Shown: one piece after another, positions 19,585 through 27,027 of the stretch | How positions within the stretch are numbered: the stretch's first letter is position 1 | Layout of the letters: each line of letters begins with the position of its first letter | Source of the DNA: Rhodopseudomonas palustris | GTDB taxonomy: Bacteria > Pseudomonadota > Alphaproteobacteria > Rhizobiales > Xanthobacteraceae | Direction: 5' to 3' | DNA: 44,934 bases | Assembly: GCF_003226555.1 (NCBI RefSeq) | Contig: NZ_QKQS01000009.1 | Span: forward strand, 1 to 44,934 | The notes under the pieces: generated by a model | The model's input: the letters and a program-made list of their open reading frames with translations, nothing else | What the model was told of the DNA's origin: nothing | Database searches by the model: none | Translations under genes and position numbers: made by a program

Positions 19585-20684
19585 GACACTATCGCCTCAG
19601 CCGGCAGATCACACTGTCGATGAGCGTCGTCGCCGCCATCGCGGTGCTGATGGTGTTCGTCGGCACGTTCATCTTCTACACCATCTATCTGATCTGGTTT
19701 CCGCCGCCGCCCGGCCCGCCGCCGCTGCTGCCGGAAGCATCCGACTTCATCTTGATCGCGATCTTCCTGCTGCTAGGCCTCGCCATTGCGATCCACGCTG
19801 CGCTGCGGCTGACGCGGCGTATCCTTGCGCCGCTCAATTCGCTGGCCGAAGGCGCACGCAAGATCGCAGCCGGCGACCTCACCGCGCGTGCTGTGGCCGG
19901 CGATCGCTCGCTCGGCGAGACCGCGCAACTGGTCGATGATTTCAATGTGATGGCTCAGCGTCTGCAGGACGCGGCGGAATCGATGGCGTCGTGGAATGCT
20001 GCGATCGCGCATGAACTACGCACACCGCTGACAATTCTACGTGGCCGCCTGCAAGGCCTCACCGACGGCGTCTTCGACCCCAGCGACGAGCTGTTCAGGA
20101 GCCTGCTGGCTCAGGTCGAAAACCTGTCGCGTCTCGTCGACGATCTGCGAGTGGTGACGCTGTCGGACAGTCAGCGTCTCGACATGCGTGTCGAGCCCAC
20201 GGATCTCGCCAACGAGGTGGCGCAGGCCGTCGATGCGATGCGCCCCGCCCTCGAGGCGGCCGGCTTCTCGGTTCGGATGACGACGAAGCCGGTGATGCTG
20301 CCATGCGACGGCGCGCGGATCCGGCAGGCGCTGCTGGCGCTGCTGGAAAACGCACGCCGCTACGCGACGCCTGGGGTGATCGAGATCCGCATGACGCTGG
20401 AAAAGGCCGACATCATCCTCGCCGTGGAAGACGAGGGGCCCGGCATCAATGCAGAGTTTGTGGCGCAGGCGTTCGACGCGTTCGCACGCGCCGAACCCTC
20501 TCGGTCTCGGCAATTCGGCGGCTCGGGTCTCGGATTGTCAGTGGTGCGAGCGATCGCCGAGGCGCATGGCGGACACGCCCGATACAGACCATCGGATGCG
20601 GGTGGCTCGGTCTTCGAGATCGTTCTTCCTCTGGACGGCGCCGCAGCCGATGGGACGGCTGCGTCTCGCGCTATGAAGGGCTGA
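19581..20684 (+). CDS. Sensor histidine kinase, BaeS-like, with very short periplasmic loop
   Basis: 367 residues. Two membrane helices (about 10-38 and 55-75) enclose only about 16 periplasmic residues, mostly proline and glycine (PPPPGPPPLLPEASDF). A HAMP linker follows (about 75-130), then the H-box IAHELRTPLT with His144, the N-box LLALLENARRYA, and G-boxes VEDEGPGI and GGSGLGLSVV. All catalytic boxes are intact. The minimal sensor loop suggests the signal is sensed in or at the membrane, or through a partner protein, rather than by a periplasmic domain. It is the partner of the overlapping response regulator. Confidence 0.93.
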   Translation: MRHYRLSRQITLSMSVVAAIAVLMVFVGTFIFYTIYLIWFPPPPGPPPLLPEASDFILIAIFLLLGLAIAIHAALRLTRRILAPLNSLAEGARKIAAGDLTARAVAGDRSLGETAQLVDDFNVMAQRLQDAAESMASWNAAIAHELRTPLTILRGRLQGLTDGVFDPSDELFRSLLAQVENLSRLVDDLRVVTLSDSQRLDMRVEPTDLANEVAQAVDAMRPALEAAGFSVRMTTKPVMLPCDGARIRQALLALLENARRYATPGVIEIRMTLEKADIILAVEDEGPGINAEFVAQAFDAFARAEPSRSRQFGGSGLGLSVVRAIAEAHGGHARYRPSDAGGSVFEIVLPLDGAAADGTAASRAMKG

Positions 20685-21161
20685 CGACGGAGTGATAGCG
20701 TACCCGACGTCCCAAAGCTGCAAATCGGCAATTGCGCGCGACACATCGAGTTGATCCCATTGGGCCACAACCGATGTCCCCTTCGGCCCACTGCACACAA
20801 GACACCGATCAAGGTCGCATGATTTTTGCTGCGATGCAGCTCGCTGTAACGGTCGACGACGGCTTGCGCGGCAACGCGCGTCCCCATCCGCCCACCTGCG
20901 GATCGAGGCCGCTGCGGTACCAACGCTGGAAACCATTATTCCGATCGGCGATGATGCAGCCGTCACCCTCCGGGTATTCAGCTGCTGACGGGCCCGACCT
21001 CTGCCGACCTTCGCGGTGATACGCCGCCAGCTACACCTCGCTCTGGGACACGCTCGAGGTCCAGATGTCCGTGCGCGGTCGGGGTCACATTTTCCGGAAC
21101 CAAATTTCTGGTCGCTGCTTATTTCGGAGCTAATTCGCAAGGTGCAGCGGAGACAGTTGGA
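20685..21161. other. 477-base region without a recognisable gene
   Basis: Open frames here have no protein-like composition and no ribosome site I trust. An AT-rich patch at about 21088-21135 just before the glycosyltransferase probably holds its promoter. The remainder may be decayed coding sequence, but I recognise nothing. Confidence 0.4.
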
Positions 21162-22346
21162 GTGCGCGAGCGAGTATCGTGTCGAACGCAGATCACGGCC
21201 TCGCCCCGCGCGATCGTCGCCATCCCCGTCCACAATGAAGCCCAGCGGATCTGGCGCTGCCTCTCAGCGCTGGCAACCCAGCGAGACGAGGCCGGATCGC
21301 CGCTCGCCGCCGGATCGTTTTCGATCCTGGTCTTCGCCAACAACTGCACCGACGGGACCGTGGAGCGAGTGGGCGAGTTCGCGCGGTTGTCTCCGCATCC
21401 GATCATCCTCAACGCGGCCGAGCTTCCACCGGAGCGGCAGTCGGCTGGCGACGCGCGGAAGTGCGCGATGGATCAGGCGGCCGCCCGGCTGACAAGCCAG
21501 GGTGCCGAGGACGGCGTGATCCTCACAACGGATGCGGATAGTTGCGTCGCACCGACCTGGTTTTCCAAGACGATGACCGAGATGAGCGGCGGGGCGGACT
21601 GCGTTGCCGGATACATCGACGCCGAGCCGCTTGAGATCCTGCAATTGGGGGAGGACTTCCTCAAGCGCAGCCGGCTCGAAGATACTTATCTACGGCTGAT
21701 CGCGGAGATCGATGCGCGTTGCGATCCGCGCCCGCACGATCCGTGGCCGAACCACCGGGTGTCGTCCGGCGCCAGCTTGGCAGTGACCCTGAACGCCTAT
21801 CGGGCGATCGGGGGGCTGCCGGCTCGGCCGGTCGGCGAGGACGCGGCACTCACGGCTGCCCTTGACCGCGCCGGCTTCAAGGTCCGCCACTCGATGGCGG
21901 TGTCGGTTCTGACGTCGTGCCGGCTCGACGGCCGCGCCGTGGGCGGCGCCGCCGAGACAATGCGCCGCCGGCACGCCGAGCCGGACGCGCCGTGTGACGA
22001 TCATCTGGAGCCGGCGCTCGATGCGACCCGGCGTGCAATCTATCGCGGACGCTTGCGCAGGCAGTTTCAGAACCAGTCGGGGTTGAGCAAGGTCGCGCCG
22101 GAGTGGCGCATGCCGAAGGCCGCGCTATGGCAGCTCAACGGCGCCGGCACGAGCTTCGAGGAAGCCTGGGAACAGGTCAAAGGTTCGACGCTGCCCCGCG
22201 GCGTGCCACTGCGACCGTCGGATCTTCCGCGGCAGATTGCGATTGCCAACATGATCCTGACTCAACTTCGCCGTCCGCTCAGCGCGGCGCCAGCCGCTCC
22301 AGTCGGTACACCTCGTCGCGAACCAGGGTTCGAATCGGCAGCGTGA
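21162..22346 (+). CDS. Family 2-like glycosyltransferase
   Basis: 394 residues from GTG 21162, which follows GGAG at fair spacing. The GT-A nucleotide-sugar fold is visible as AIVAIPVHNEAQRI near the start, LVFANNCTDGT, and a DxD-like TTDADS about 100 residues later. GEDAALTAALDRAG resembles the acceptor-side ED motif of GT2 enzymes. No membrane segments are evident, so it is probably soluble or peripheral. Its last 68 bases overlap the convergent methyltransferase. The neighbours (methyltransferase, deacetylase, acyl-CoA dehydrogenase-like) indicate a shared glycoconjugate pathway whose product is unknown. Confidence 0.85.
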   Translation: MRERVSCRTQITASPRAIVAIPVHNEAQRIWRCLSALATQRDEAGSPLAAGSFSILVFANNCTDGTVERVGEFARLSPHPIILNAAELPPERQSAGDARKCAMDQAAARLTSQGAEDGVILTTDADSCVAPTWFSKTMTEMSGGADCVAGYIDAEPLEILQLGEDFLKRSRLEDTYLRLIAEIDARCDPRPHDPWPNHRVSSGASLAVTLNAYRAIGGLPARPVGEDAALTAALDRAGFKVRHSMAVSVLTSCRLDGRAVGGAAETMRRRHAEPDAPCDDHLEPALDATRRAIYRGRLRRQFQNQSGLSKVAPEWRMPKAALWQLNGAGTSFEEAWEQVKGSTLPRGVPLRPSDLPRQIAIANMILTQLRRPLSAAPAAPVGTPRREPGFESAA

Positions 22347-22857
22347 CCGCGAGCGCTGCGGCGAACCTGTCGCTGGCCTGCTCCCCGGTGAGCGGATAGT
22401 CTGTCTCGCCGAGCCAATGGCACGCGATGATCTCGCCGCCGGGACGCAGCGCCTTGGCGCACGATCCAGCGACCCGCTGCAAATCGGTGTCGTCGAAATA
22501 ATACAGCACTTCCGACACCACGATCAGGTCGTATTGGCCGGTCGGGAATTCTCGCGGCAGGATCGCGACCGAGAATGTGACATTGGGCCGGGCCGACTGG
22601 GCGGCCGCCGAGATCGCCGTCGGCGAGGCGTCGATCGCAGTGACGGCGTCGCATCGCGCCGCCAGCAATCCGGTCAACACGCCGATCGAGCAGCCGATTT
22701 CCAGCGCGCTTGAAAAGCGCGGCCGACCCAGCGCTGCGATCGTGGCCTGATACTTCTCCCGCTCGTAGCTGCTGGTCTGGAAGCGCCACGGGTCGATATC
22801 GGCACGGTACTTGTCCTCGAAGTAATCGGCCGGAATAGTCTCGGTGCGGCGCCCCAT
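22279..22857 (-). CDS. NodS-like class I SAM-dependent methyltransferase
   Basis: 192 residues from ATG 22857, which overlaps the deacetylase stop as TGATG; GTG 22860 would add one residue. The N-terminal YFEDKYRADIDPWRFQTS is characteristic of the NodS-type family (N-methyltransferases of Nod factor synthesis and many uncharacterised relatives). SAM-binding motif I is ALEIGCSIGVLTGLL, with the acidic ribose contact in AVTAIDASP. The convergent overlap with the glycosyltransferase and tight coupling to the PIG-L gene suggest it methylates the same intermediate, perhaps the amine exposed by deacetylation. That order is inference. Confidence 0.88.
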   Translation of the reverse strand: MGRRTETIPADYFEDKYRADIDPWRFQTSSYEREKYQATIAALGRPRFSSALEIGCSIGVLTGLLAARCDAVTAIDASPTAISAAAQSARPNVTFSVAILPREFPTGQYDLIVVSEVLYYFDDTDLQRVAGSCAKALRPGGEIIACHWLGETDYPLTGEQASDRFAAALAVTLPIRTLVRDEVYRLERLAPR

Positions 22858-23594
22858 CACGACAGCCGGATATAGTGTTCGAACCCGCCGAGAAACGGCG
22901 CGAGGGTGTCCGTGGTGAATCTGAAACCGTCCGGATCGTCATCGATCAGGTCGGTCATCTGCGAGGCGTGGGCGGCGATCGCCGCGCGCTTGCGCGTCAG
23001 CTGCGCGGCGATGTCGAGCCGCAGCCCGCTCGGCTTCGGACGATCAAGCGGCAGCGACGGATCGAGATGCCAGCCCCAGATCGGATAGGCCCACAGCGCC
23101 AATGACGGGAGCCGCCGCACCACCGCCGCGGCGATGCGCGCCGCAGCCTGGTGATCGCAATGCGGATCGCCGTCCCAGGTCACGAACAGCGCTTTGGCGC
23201 CCGACGACACGCAGATCGCCGCCACGGCTTCCACCGCCGCATCGAACGCGGGGCCGCCATCCGGCGTGCCGGCATCAGGCAGACCGAGAGCGTGCAACCG
23301 ATTGCGACCGACGCCCAATGCGGCGGCGGCGGCTTCCAATTCGCCGCACCTCAGCGCGACTAGCCGCTGGCGAGGATAGAGTCGCGAGTTTGGGTGCGAG
23401 CCGCCGCCGTCGGTGACCAGCACGATTTCGACCCGCTGCCCGGCATCGCGCCCGGCCGCAATCAATCCGCCAGTGCCGAGCGATTCATCGTCGGGGTGCG
23501 GCGCCAGGACTACGAATGCGCCGCCACTGGTGAGGTCCTGCAGCGTTCCCGCAGGCAGCCGCCGCACCAGTTCGAGATAGTCCGCCGCAGTCAT
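22857..23594 (-). CDS. PIG-L/LmbE-family deacetylase
   Basis: 245 residues. Zinc-site motifs are present: AHPDDES (about 32-38) and HCDH (about 147-150). The family removes N-acetyl groups from sugars such as GlcNAc conjugates (MshB, PIG-L, BshB). TGATG overlaps couple it to the upstream acyl-CoA dehydrogenase-like gene and the downstream methyltransferase. In related genomes I recall PIG-L and methyltransferase domains fused in one protein, which supports a joint reaction sequence; that is memory and should be checked. The acceptor is unknown. Confidence 0.9.
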   Translation of the reverse strand: MTAADYLELVRRLPAGTLQDLTSGGAFVVLAPHPDDESLGTGGLIAAGRDAGQRVEIVLVTDGGGSHPNSRLYPRQRLVALRCGELEAAAAALGVGRNRLHALGLPDAGTPDGGPAFDAAVEAVAAICVSSGAKALFVTWDGDPHCDHQAAARIAAAVVRRLPSLALWAYPIWGWHLDPSLPLDRPKPSGLRLDIAAQLTRKRAAIAAHASQMTDLIDDDPDGFRFTTDTLAPFLGGFEHYIRLS

Positions 23595-24610
23595 CAGAAC
23601 TCACCGACTGCGGTTCGAGACTGCAGCCAGGCCCGCGCGGCCTCGCTCATCGCCCGGTCCGGCGCGGGCTGACGCAGATAAGTGGAGAGGTCGCGACCGA
23701 TCCGCTCGAGCGGGCTCGGGCGGATGAAAGCGGCGAGCCCGACTCCACGTTGCACCGCCTCGATCACATCGAGTGCACAGCGCTCGGTGACCATTCGCGT
23801 CATGTTGGCGAACCCTACGATGGCTTCTCCGCCCGCCTCGTCATCGCCGAATCGGCGCGCCGCCTCCTCGACCCAGAACCGCGCGGTCCGCACCGCCGCG
23901 ACGCAGCCGGCGACGCGCTGCAGCTGATAGGGATCGTCACCGCGCCCACGCGAATTGAGGTGATCACGATACAACTCGACCAGCCGCTCCATCGCCCCGA
24001 GATGCGCCGCGCAGAACCGCCACGCGCCGCCGGAGAAGAACGGCTGTCGGGTGAAGTCGTCGGCGCCGCCGATCGCCTCCGCCTCGCCGACCGACGTGCC
24101 GGTCAGTTCGACCGTGCCGGTCGCCGACGAACGCATCCCCTGTGCGGTCCAGCCGCCGAGATCGACCGGATGGTCGGTGGCCAGACGCAGCAGGAACATG
24201 AACTGGCGATCGCCGGATTTCGCCGCAACCAGCGGCCGCGTCACAAAACCCGCGCCGGAGGCGAGGATCTTGCGACCTTCGAGTCGCGTATGCGCGCCGT
24301 CACCGACAACCTTCAACCCGCTGGCATCGTCGGCGCCCCACACCGCCGACAGCGCGCCGCCAGCGACATCCTCCGCGAGGCGCTCGGCCTGCGATGGCGT
24401 GCCATAGCGACAGACCAGCGCGATGGCGTTCACATGACCTTCGAACAGCCGGGCGATCGACAGGTCGGCGCCGCCGAGCAACCGCAGCACCGTGCACAGC
24501 TCATTTTGTCGGTCAGGTGCACTCAGCCCAACACCGCCGAGCGGTTCGGGGAAGGCGGCCATCGCCAACCCGCAGCTGCGGAATTCGCCCCATAGCCCGT
24601 CGTCGATCAC
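23594..24610 (-). CDS. Acyl-CoA dehydrogenase-like protein with uncertain 5' end
   Basis: 338 residues from GTG 24610. The family is recognisable from the N-terminal helical segment (LAMAAFPEPLGGVGL), the middle beta domain around GRKILASGAGFVT, and the C-terminal helices ending SPLERIGRDLSTYLRQPAPD. Such proteins use FAD to oxidise acyl thioesters, but members in sugar clusters may act on other substrates. Odd point: clear family-like sequence continues at least 26 codons upstream (IQLLIERSRQFAAAAFERAA), yet no ATG, GTG or TTG exists in frame before a TAG near 24807. The true start may be ATT 24688, or the 5' end was lost by rearrangement. No ribosome site supports GTG 24610. Confidence 0.75.
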   Translation of the reverse strand: MIDDGLWGEFRSCGLAMAAFPEPLGGVGLSAPDRQNELCTVLRLLGGADLSIARLFEGHVNAIALVCRYGTPSQAERLAEDVAGGALSAVWGADDASGLKVVGDGAHTRLEGRKILASGAGFVTRPLVAAKSGDRQFMFLLRLATDHPVDLGGWTAQGMRSSATGTVELTGTSVGEAEAIGGADDFTRQPFFSGGAWRFCAAHLGAMERLVELYRDHLNSRGRGDDPYQLQRVAGCVAAVRTARFWVEEAARRFGDDEAGGEAIVGFANMTRMVTERCALDVIEAVQRGVGLAAFIRPSPLERIGRDLSTYLRQPAPDRAMSEAARAWLQSRTAVGEF

Positions 24611-24920
24611 CCCGGCGGAGTCTGTGGCCGCCGCGCGCTCGAACGCTGCGGCGGCAAACTGCCGGGAGCGCTCGATTAGCAGCTGAATGTTGGTAGGAGC
24701 CAGAATGAGTCGAACTCGCGCTTGAAACGGGAACGGTACAGCTGAATGAATGCCGCGACTTGCGTTCAGTTCCTTCGGGGAGCGAATTCCAGCCCCTCGC
24801 TAAGTCAACCTCAGCCGAGCAATCAGCTAGGATTGCGCTTAGGTCTTCGTCCTAGAGAGAATTGCGCGAGCGGTATTCTCGGTCTTCTGAGACGGTACCA
24901 TGCACGCATACCGCCCACTT
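24611..24920. other. Upstream of dehydrogenase-like gene: coding remnant and junction
   Basis: On the minus strand 24611-24690 still reads as dehydrogenase N-terminus. Beyond it the sequence changes character. 24690-24740 contains GAGTTCGACTC followed by TGGCTCCTACCA, which superficially resembles the 3' end of a tRNA but does not fold as one. No other gene is visible. Confidence 0.4.
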
Positions 24921-25145
24921 TCACCGCCGACGGAAATACACGCGAACCTCTTCTAAGGCTGCCTCTGGCGTGTCGAAGAGCTGCCCGCCAAAGCTCTTCA
25001 TCGGACTCCAATATGGACCGTCGGGAAGGATCCTGAAGCGGCCGGGGCTTTCCTCCGAAAGGTGCCCGACGACTTGCTCGGTCTCCGCCCATACGAGGTA
25101 CCAAAGACCATTTCCACGATCCACTTTCAGCTCAATTCGAGCCAT
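24921..25145 (-). CDS. Small hypothetical protein (74 residues)
   Basis: Starts at ATG 25145, preceded by a strong GGGAGG ribosome site. The sequence begins MARIELKVDRGNGLWYLVW and ends with EAALEEVRVYFRRR. It looks like a small alpha/beta protein with a Trp/Tyr-rich strand and a C-terminal helix; no signal peptide or known motif. It stands alone in a stretch otherwise poor in genes, so it may be an accessory gene. Not recognised. Confidence 0.55.
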   Translation of the reverse strand: MARIELKVDRGNGLWYLVWAETEQVVGHLSEESPGRFRILPDGPYWSPMKSFGGQLFDTPEAALEEVRVYFRRR

Positions 25146-25832
25146 CAAAGCCTCCCGGACGCTATTCGCCTGTCCGAACGCGGGCTAGCGCAGAACAGAA
25201 GTCAGCAACGGCAACTTTCGTTCCTTTCCGGACGCGACAACAGTACCTCATCGCGCTAGCAGCGTGTTCAACCTCGGCTGCCGCGCCTCCGTCGACAAGC
25301 CCGGCGGCGAGAAGGCCAACTACCTGACCTAGTGAGCGATCCCGCCGAAGGGCAACTTCAAATTTCCTAGCACGGCAAGATCAGGGTCAGACGGCTGGAA
25401 GTCCTATCCGGACGGCGCCAAGTGTCATGCAACTCAGTGACATCAGATGCCGAACGGCTTCACAGCGCTTCATGATAAGTTGCGGCGGCTGCGTGCCATG
25501 TGGTGGCGCGGGATTTCATCCTCGCCGCGCCGACCGCGCATCGCGGCGCGATCACCTCGCCCGACTTCGTCGCCGTGGCCGCACCATTGGCGCCGTTCCG
25601 GTCGGGGCGGAACCGCGCTCCGACAGGCCTAGGGTCGTCCAGCCGGCCGTCGACCAGCCCATTTATCGCATGCGGTCCGCTGGTGCGCGCCGTCGCGATC
25701 GCCGCACACCCCGCAGCGTCAACCGATCGCCATATTCCAGCTATCATCTGCATCACGGCGTGCGAATCGTGGAACACGGATCGCGTACGGCGCCGTTCAG
25801 CAAAAGAGGTTGTCATTGGTGGGAATCGGGCG
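25146..25832. other. 687-base region with no supportable gene, possible decayed coding
   Basis: The frames present have unnatural composition or internal stops. On the plus strand 25266-25431 a frame with two consecutive stops reads NLGCRASVDKPGG, then GSDGWKSYPDGAKC before another stop, which looks like an eroded protein rather than noise. The family is not identifiable. The last 100 bases probably contain the promoter of the metal-handling genes. Confidence 0.35.
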
Positions 25833-26204
25833 ATGACGATCAAGTTCGCCCGGCAGCTGGTCGCCCGCTTCGCCCTGCTAGCGCTGACGCTGCAGCTCGC
25901 GCTGTCATTCGGGCACACTCACGTGCACCGCATCGTCGGCCATTCTTCTTACATGGCCAACGCCCGCATGCTGACCAGCCTGGCGTCGCAGCCTCACCGT
26001 GCCGGGCTGGACGACGATCACGAGCAGTGCAGCATCTGTTTCTCGAACTTCCTGCTGTCGGCGGCGTCGTTGCCGGATGCCGCCGGACGTCCACAATTGC
26101 GCGACTTTGTTGCGATCAACGGTCCGATGCCGCCGCTCCGCCGGGTCACGTTCGAGCAGCGCCGCTCGCCATTCGAGTCCCGGGCGCCCCCAAAGGTCGG
26201 CTAA
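25833..26204 (+). CDS. Small membrane or exported Cys/His protein, DUF2946-like
   Basis: 123 residues from ATG 25833. The N-terminal hydrophobic segment (RFALLALTLQLALSF) is followed at once by GHTHVHRI and later by DDDHEQCSICFSNFLL. That pairing of His cluster with CxxC is typical of DUF2946-type proteins, often seen next to metal transport genes. It probably binds a transition metal at the outer face of the inner membrane; this is inference. It is followed by a DUF1007 gene and a NicO-type transporter. A longer frame from 25500 has unnatural composition and was not used. Confidence 0.72.
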   Translation: MTIKFARQLVARFALLALTLQLALSFGHTHVHRIVGHSSYMANARMLTSLASQPHRAGLDDDHEQCSICFSNFLLSAASLPDAAGRPQLRDFVAINGPMPPLRRVTFEQRRSPFESRAPPKVG

Positions 26205-26385
26205 CCCCCGCGCGACCTTCATCTGGATGGATGGGTCTCGCCGGCCGCCGGCGGCGCAACTTCACGATAGATCGAACCGTCGCCACGCTCACGCAGGTTG
26301 CCCGATCGTGTCTGACAATCCACGCGGAGCAGGCCCCCGACCAAACCCGTCGGGCGGCCACCTGTTGGCAGAATGGTAAGTAACC

Positions 26386-27027
26386 ATGACGAAACCCAAC
26401 CGATTTGTCCGGCTGGCAGCGCTTCTACTCTGCCTCGTCGCCGGACGCGCCGAGGCACACCCGCATGTCTGGGTGACGTTCCACAGCGACGTGCTGTACG
26501 CGGCCAACGGCACCATGACCGGCGTGCGCCACACCTGGACGTTCGACGACATGTTCTCGGCCTACGCGCTGCAGGGAATCCATCACACCACGAAAGGCGT
26601 CTATACCCGCGCCGAACTTGCGCCGCTGGCCCAGACCAACATGGACTCGCTGAAGGAATACGACTTCTTCACCTTCGCCCGCGCCGACGGCAGAAAGCTG
26701 AAATTCGCGCCGCCGCGCGACTACTGGCTCGAATACGCCAATGCCACGCTGGTTCTGCATTTCACCCTACCGCTGGCGACGCCAACGGCCGCCAAGTCGA
26801 TGCAGATCGAGGTCTACGACCCTTCGATCTTCGTCGACTTCGAGTTCGCCAAGACCAATCCCGTGTCGCTCGACGGCGCGCCGGATTGCACTGCGACCTA
26901 TCAACTGCCGCATCAACCGACGGCGGCCGAGCAGCTTCGCCTGAGCCAGCTCGACATCACTCCGCTCGAACCGTCAAGCACCTATGGCGAGACCTTCGCC
27001 AACAAAATCCTGGTGAAATGCCCATGA
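26386..27027 (+). CDS. DUF1007 family periplasmic protein
   Basis: 213 residues. A signal peptide (to about residue 24, GRAEA) is followed by the family's hallmark start HPHVWVTFHSDVLYA. The body (TWTFDDMFSAYAL, YDFFTFARADGRKLKF, YDPSIFVDFEF) matches DUF1007, small periplasmic proteins commonly encoded with, or fused to, NicO/RcnA-type transporters. The N-terminal His residues suggest a metal-binding role, perhaps delivering metal to the transporter. The stop overlaps the transporter start as ATGA. Specific function is not established for the family as far as I know. Confidence 0.88.
   Translation: MTKPNRFVRLAALLLCLVAGRAEAHPHVWVTFHSDVLYAANGTMTGVRHTWTFDDMFSAYALQGIHHTTKGVYTRAELAPLAQTNMDSLKEYDFFTFARADGRKLKFAPPRDYWLEYANATLVLHFTLPLATPTAAKSMQIEVYDPSIFVDFEFAKTNPVSLDGAPDCTATYQLPHQPTAAEQLRLSQLDITPLEPSSTYGETFANKILVKCP

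Noticed and set aside
21088-21125. EcfG (general stress sigma) promoter before the glycosyltransferase, from GGAACC
   Set aside because: No CGTT at 16-17 bases spacing.
24686-24730. Possible tRNA or tmRNA 3' end on the minus strand (GAGTTCGACTC ... TGGCTCCTACCA)
   Set aside because: The T-stem does not pair and no matching 5' acceptor strand is present.
25381-25431. Transposase fragment (DGWKSY)
   Set aside because: Only a few residues resemble ISXO2-type transposases; no inverted repeats or other motifs.
26373-27023. N-terminal part of a 599-residue plus frame before the NicO gene
   Set aside because: Out-of-frame shadow of the DUF1007 gene; the transporter begins at ATG 27024.
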